Source: Natronospirales bacterium
Lineage (GTDB): Bacteria > Pseudomonadota > Gammaproteobacteria > Natronospirales > REEB76
Assembly: GCA_021792635.1 (NCBI GenBank)
Contig: JAJYUH010000003.1
Span: forward strand, 165,795 to 229,794
Length of the DNA: 64,000 nt
Direction: 5' to 3'
This document shows, piece by piece, positions 62,336 through 64,000 of the stretch (position 1 is its first letter; every line of letters begins with the position of its first letter). The notes under the pieces are model-generated. The model was not told the origin of the DNA, made no database searches, and worked only from the letters and a program-made list of their open reading frames with translations. The translations under genes and the position numbers were made by a program.

Positions 62336-63551
62336 AAAGAACCAATCATTCAAAGAATCCCTGCGCCATCTACCGGACCGGGATGGGCATTTCGGCCCGT
62401 ACGGCGGGCGTTTTGTGGCTGAAACCCTCATGGGTCCGGTGGAAGAGCTGCGTGCGGCTTACGAGCGTTACCGCCGTGATGCGGATTTCCAGGCGGAGTT
62501 GAAACGCGATCTCAGGGATTTCGTCGGTCGGCCGTCGCCGCTGTACCTGGCGGAACGTCTGAGCAGCCAATGCAAGGGTGCGCGCATTTATCTCAAGCGC
62601 GAAGATCTCAACCACACCGGCGCACATAAAATCAATAACGCGCTCGGCCAGGCGCTGCTGGCGAAACGCATGGGCAAGACACGCCTCATCGCCGAAACCG
62701 GCGCGGGGCAGCATGGTGTTGCCACGGCAACCGTCGCTGCGCGTTTCGGTTTCGAGTGCGTGGTGTACATGGGCACGGAGGATATGCAGCGCCAGGCCAT
62801 CAACGTCTACCGCATGCGGCTGCTGGGTGCGAAGGTGGTGCCGGTCACATCGGGATCGCGCACGCTCAAGGATGCGCTCAATGAAGCCATGCGCGACTGG
62901 GTGACGCATGTGGACAATACTTTCTATATCATCGGCACCGTGGCCGGGCCCCATCCGTATCCCATGATGGTGCGGGATTTCCATGTGTGCATCGGTGAGG
63001 AAACACGCGGCCAGATTCTTTCCGCGGAAGGCCGGTTACCCAGTGCGCTCATTGCCTGTGTAGGCGGCGGCTCCAATGCCATCGGCCTGTTCCATGCGTT
63101 TCTCGATGATCCCGTAAAGCTCTATGGCGTGGAGGCGGGCGGCGCGGGTCTGCATACCGGCAAGCATGCCGCCTCGTTGAGCGGTGGCCGGCCGGGGGTG
63201 CTGCATGGCAACCGTACCTATCTGCTGGAGGATGACGCCGGCCAGATCCGCGAAACGCATTCCATTTCCGCAGGCCTGGATTATCCGGGTGTCGGTCCGG
63301 AGCACGCCTGGCTCAAGGACATCGGCCGCGTGATTTATGACACCATGACGGACACACAGGCGCTGCAGGCCTTCCACGCGCTCACCCGCAGTGAAGGCAT
63401 CATGCCGGCGCTCGAATCCAGCCATGCGCTGGCTTATGCCATGCAACTGGCTCCGGCGATGCAGCGCGACGACATCATCATCGTCAATCTGTCCGGCCGG
63501 GGTGACAAGGATATTCAAACGGTGGCCACGCACGAAGGCATCGAGTTATGA
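62319..63551 (+). CDS. trpB: Tryptophan synthase beta chain
   Basis: TrpB condenses indole and serine to tryptophan with PLP. The 410 aa protein has [13 protein letters not shown] near residue 70, the PLP-lysine segment [23 protein letters not shown] near residue 102, [12 protein letters not shown] near residue 125 and [13 protein letters not shown] near residue 247 (phosphate loop). GTG 62319 opens it 17 bp inside trpF; no better start precedes the conserved [14 protein letters not shown]. The stop overlaps the trpA ATG. Confidence 0.95.
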   Translation: MLRLNEKNQSFKESLRHLPDRDGHFGPYGGRFVAETLMGPVEELRAAYERYRRDADFQAELKRDLRDFVGRPSPLYLAERLSSQCKGARIYLKREDLNHTGAHKINNALGQALLAKRMGKTRLIAETGAGQHGVATATVAARFGFECVVYMGTEDMQRQAINVYRMRLLGAKVVPVTSGSRTLKDALNEAMRDWVTHVDNTFYIIGTVAGPHPYPMMVRDFHVCIGEETRGQILSAEGRLPSALIACVGGGSNAIGLFHAFLDDPVKLYGVEAGGAGLHTGKHAASLSGGRPGVLHGNRTYLLEDDAGQIRETHSISAGLDYPGVGPEHAWLKDIGRVIYDTMTDTQALQAFHALTRSEGIMPALESSHALAYAMQLAPAMQRDDIIIVNLSGRGDKDIQTVATHEGIEL

Positions 63552-64000
63552 GCCGGCTTGCAGGGGTATTCGCTGCGCTGAAGAGTAACCGGCGGACGGC
63601 ACTGGTGCCCTATATCACTGCGGGAGATCCGTATAATGAAGCCACCGTACCGTTCATGCACGCACTGGTGGAAGCGGGTGCCGATGTGCTGGAACTGGGC
63701 GTACCGTTTTCCGATCCCATTGCGGACGGTCCCGTGATCCAGCAGGCCTGTGAGCGCGCGCTCAAACATGGCACGACGCTCGGCGATGTGCTCGGAATGG
63801 TGAAGGAATTCCGCAGCAGAGATGCGCGCACGCCCGTGGTGCTCATGGGCTACCTGAATCCGCTGGAAATTTTTGGCACAGGAAAATTTGCCGGGGCGGC
63901 TGCGGTGGCGGGTGTGGATGGTATGCTCACGGTGGATATGCCGCCGGAGGAAGCGGAACCGTTTGCGGGACTGCTGCGGGCGAAAGACCTCGACTGCATC
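63548..64000 (+). CDS. trpA: Tryptophan synthase alpha chain (partial, runs off right edge)
   Basis: TrpA cleaves indole-3-glycerol phosphate and channels indole to TrpB. The 151 visible codons read [20 protein letters not shown], then PYITAGDP, the active-site [22 protein letters not shown] near residue 46 (catalytic Glu) and [13 protein letters not shown] near residue 99, with the second acid in [13 protein letters not shown] near residue 125. About 115 further residues are expected beyond the window. ATG 63548 overlaps the trpB TGA. Confidence 0.95.
   Translation, partial: MSRLAGVFAALKSNRRTALVPYITAGDPYNEATVPFMHALVEAGADVLELGVPFSDPIADGPVIQQACERALKHGTTLGDVLGMVKEFRSRDARTPVVLMGYLNPLEIFGTGKFAGAAAVAGVDGMLTVDMPPEEAEPFAGLLRAKDLDCI

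Overview
The window is GC-rich chromosomal DNA of a gammaproteobacterium. The support is gene order: ribD-ribE-ribBX-ribH-nusB-thiL-pgpA, dxs-ispA-xseB, epmB/efp/epmA, prmB-aroC-asd-fimV-truA-trpF-trpB-trpA, a Pseudomonas-type five-step histidine pathway (HutF plus HutG), EttA, RimK and a FimX-like protein. I cannot name the genus. The core genes suggest an aerobic or microaerobic bacterium with type IV pili and c-di-GMP signalling.

Layout. 1-4758: histidine utilisation genes, hutIH leftward and hutFG rightward from a 45 bp divergent gap. 4840-13125: assorted housekeeping genes (pirin, exported methyltransferase, ferredoxin-NADP reductase, S41 lipoprotein, ettA, rimK with a retropepsin-like partner, an HDAC-family amidohydrolase). 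13184-20693: glyA, nrdR and the riboflavin/nusB/thiL/pgpA run. 20757-26206: a Ser/Thr kinase fused to a cyclic-nucleotide domain, folE2, and the leftward xseB-ispA-dxs operon. 26413-29359: an oxidative-stress and iron operon (rubrerythrin, GlpC-like Fe-S protein, encapsulin-type half-ferritin, DUF3501) behind a promoter with a 19 bp palindromic operator. 29382-29999: a mazEF-like module. 30023-31909: parE.

31916-44679 is an accessory island lying between parE and parC. It holds stress and membrane genes, an IS200-type element with a broken transposase, dispersed hairpin repeats, and a decayed integron. The integron consists of an intI N-terminal remnant, a putative attI, five recognisable attC sites and one degraded one, with cassettes encoding a CPBP protease, a BrnT/BrnA pair whose toxin is frameshifted by a 10 bp duplication, a hypothetical protein, a DUF2269 protein, GST plus DinB, and another hypothetical protein. 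A second brnTA pair, a diverged 5' fragment of parC and hicAB follow, just before intact parC (44680-46965).

47034-64000 returns to core genes: a FimX-like REC-PAS-GGDEF-EAL protein with degenerate motifs, the EF-P and its lysylation enzymes, msrC, the sco/PCuAC/psd run, prmB, aroC, asd, fimV, truA and the trpFBA operon, which runs off the right edge.

The most interesting parts are the encapsulin-free EncFtn ferritin inside a rubrerythrin operon, and the degenerate integron with its toxin-antitoxin modules wedged between the two topoisomerase IV genes.
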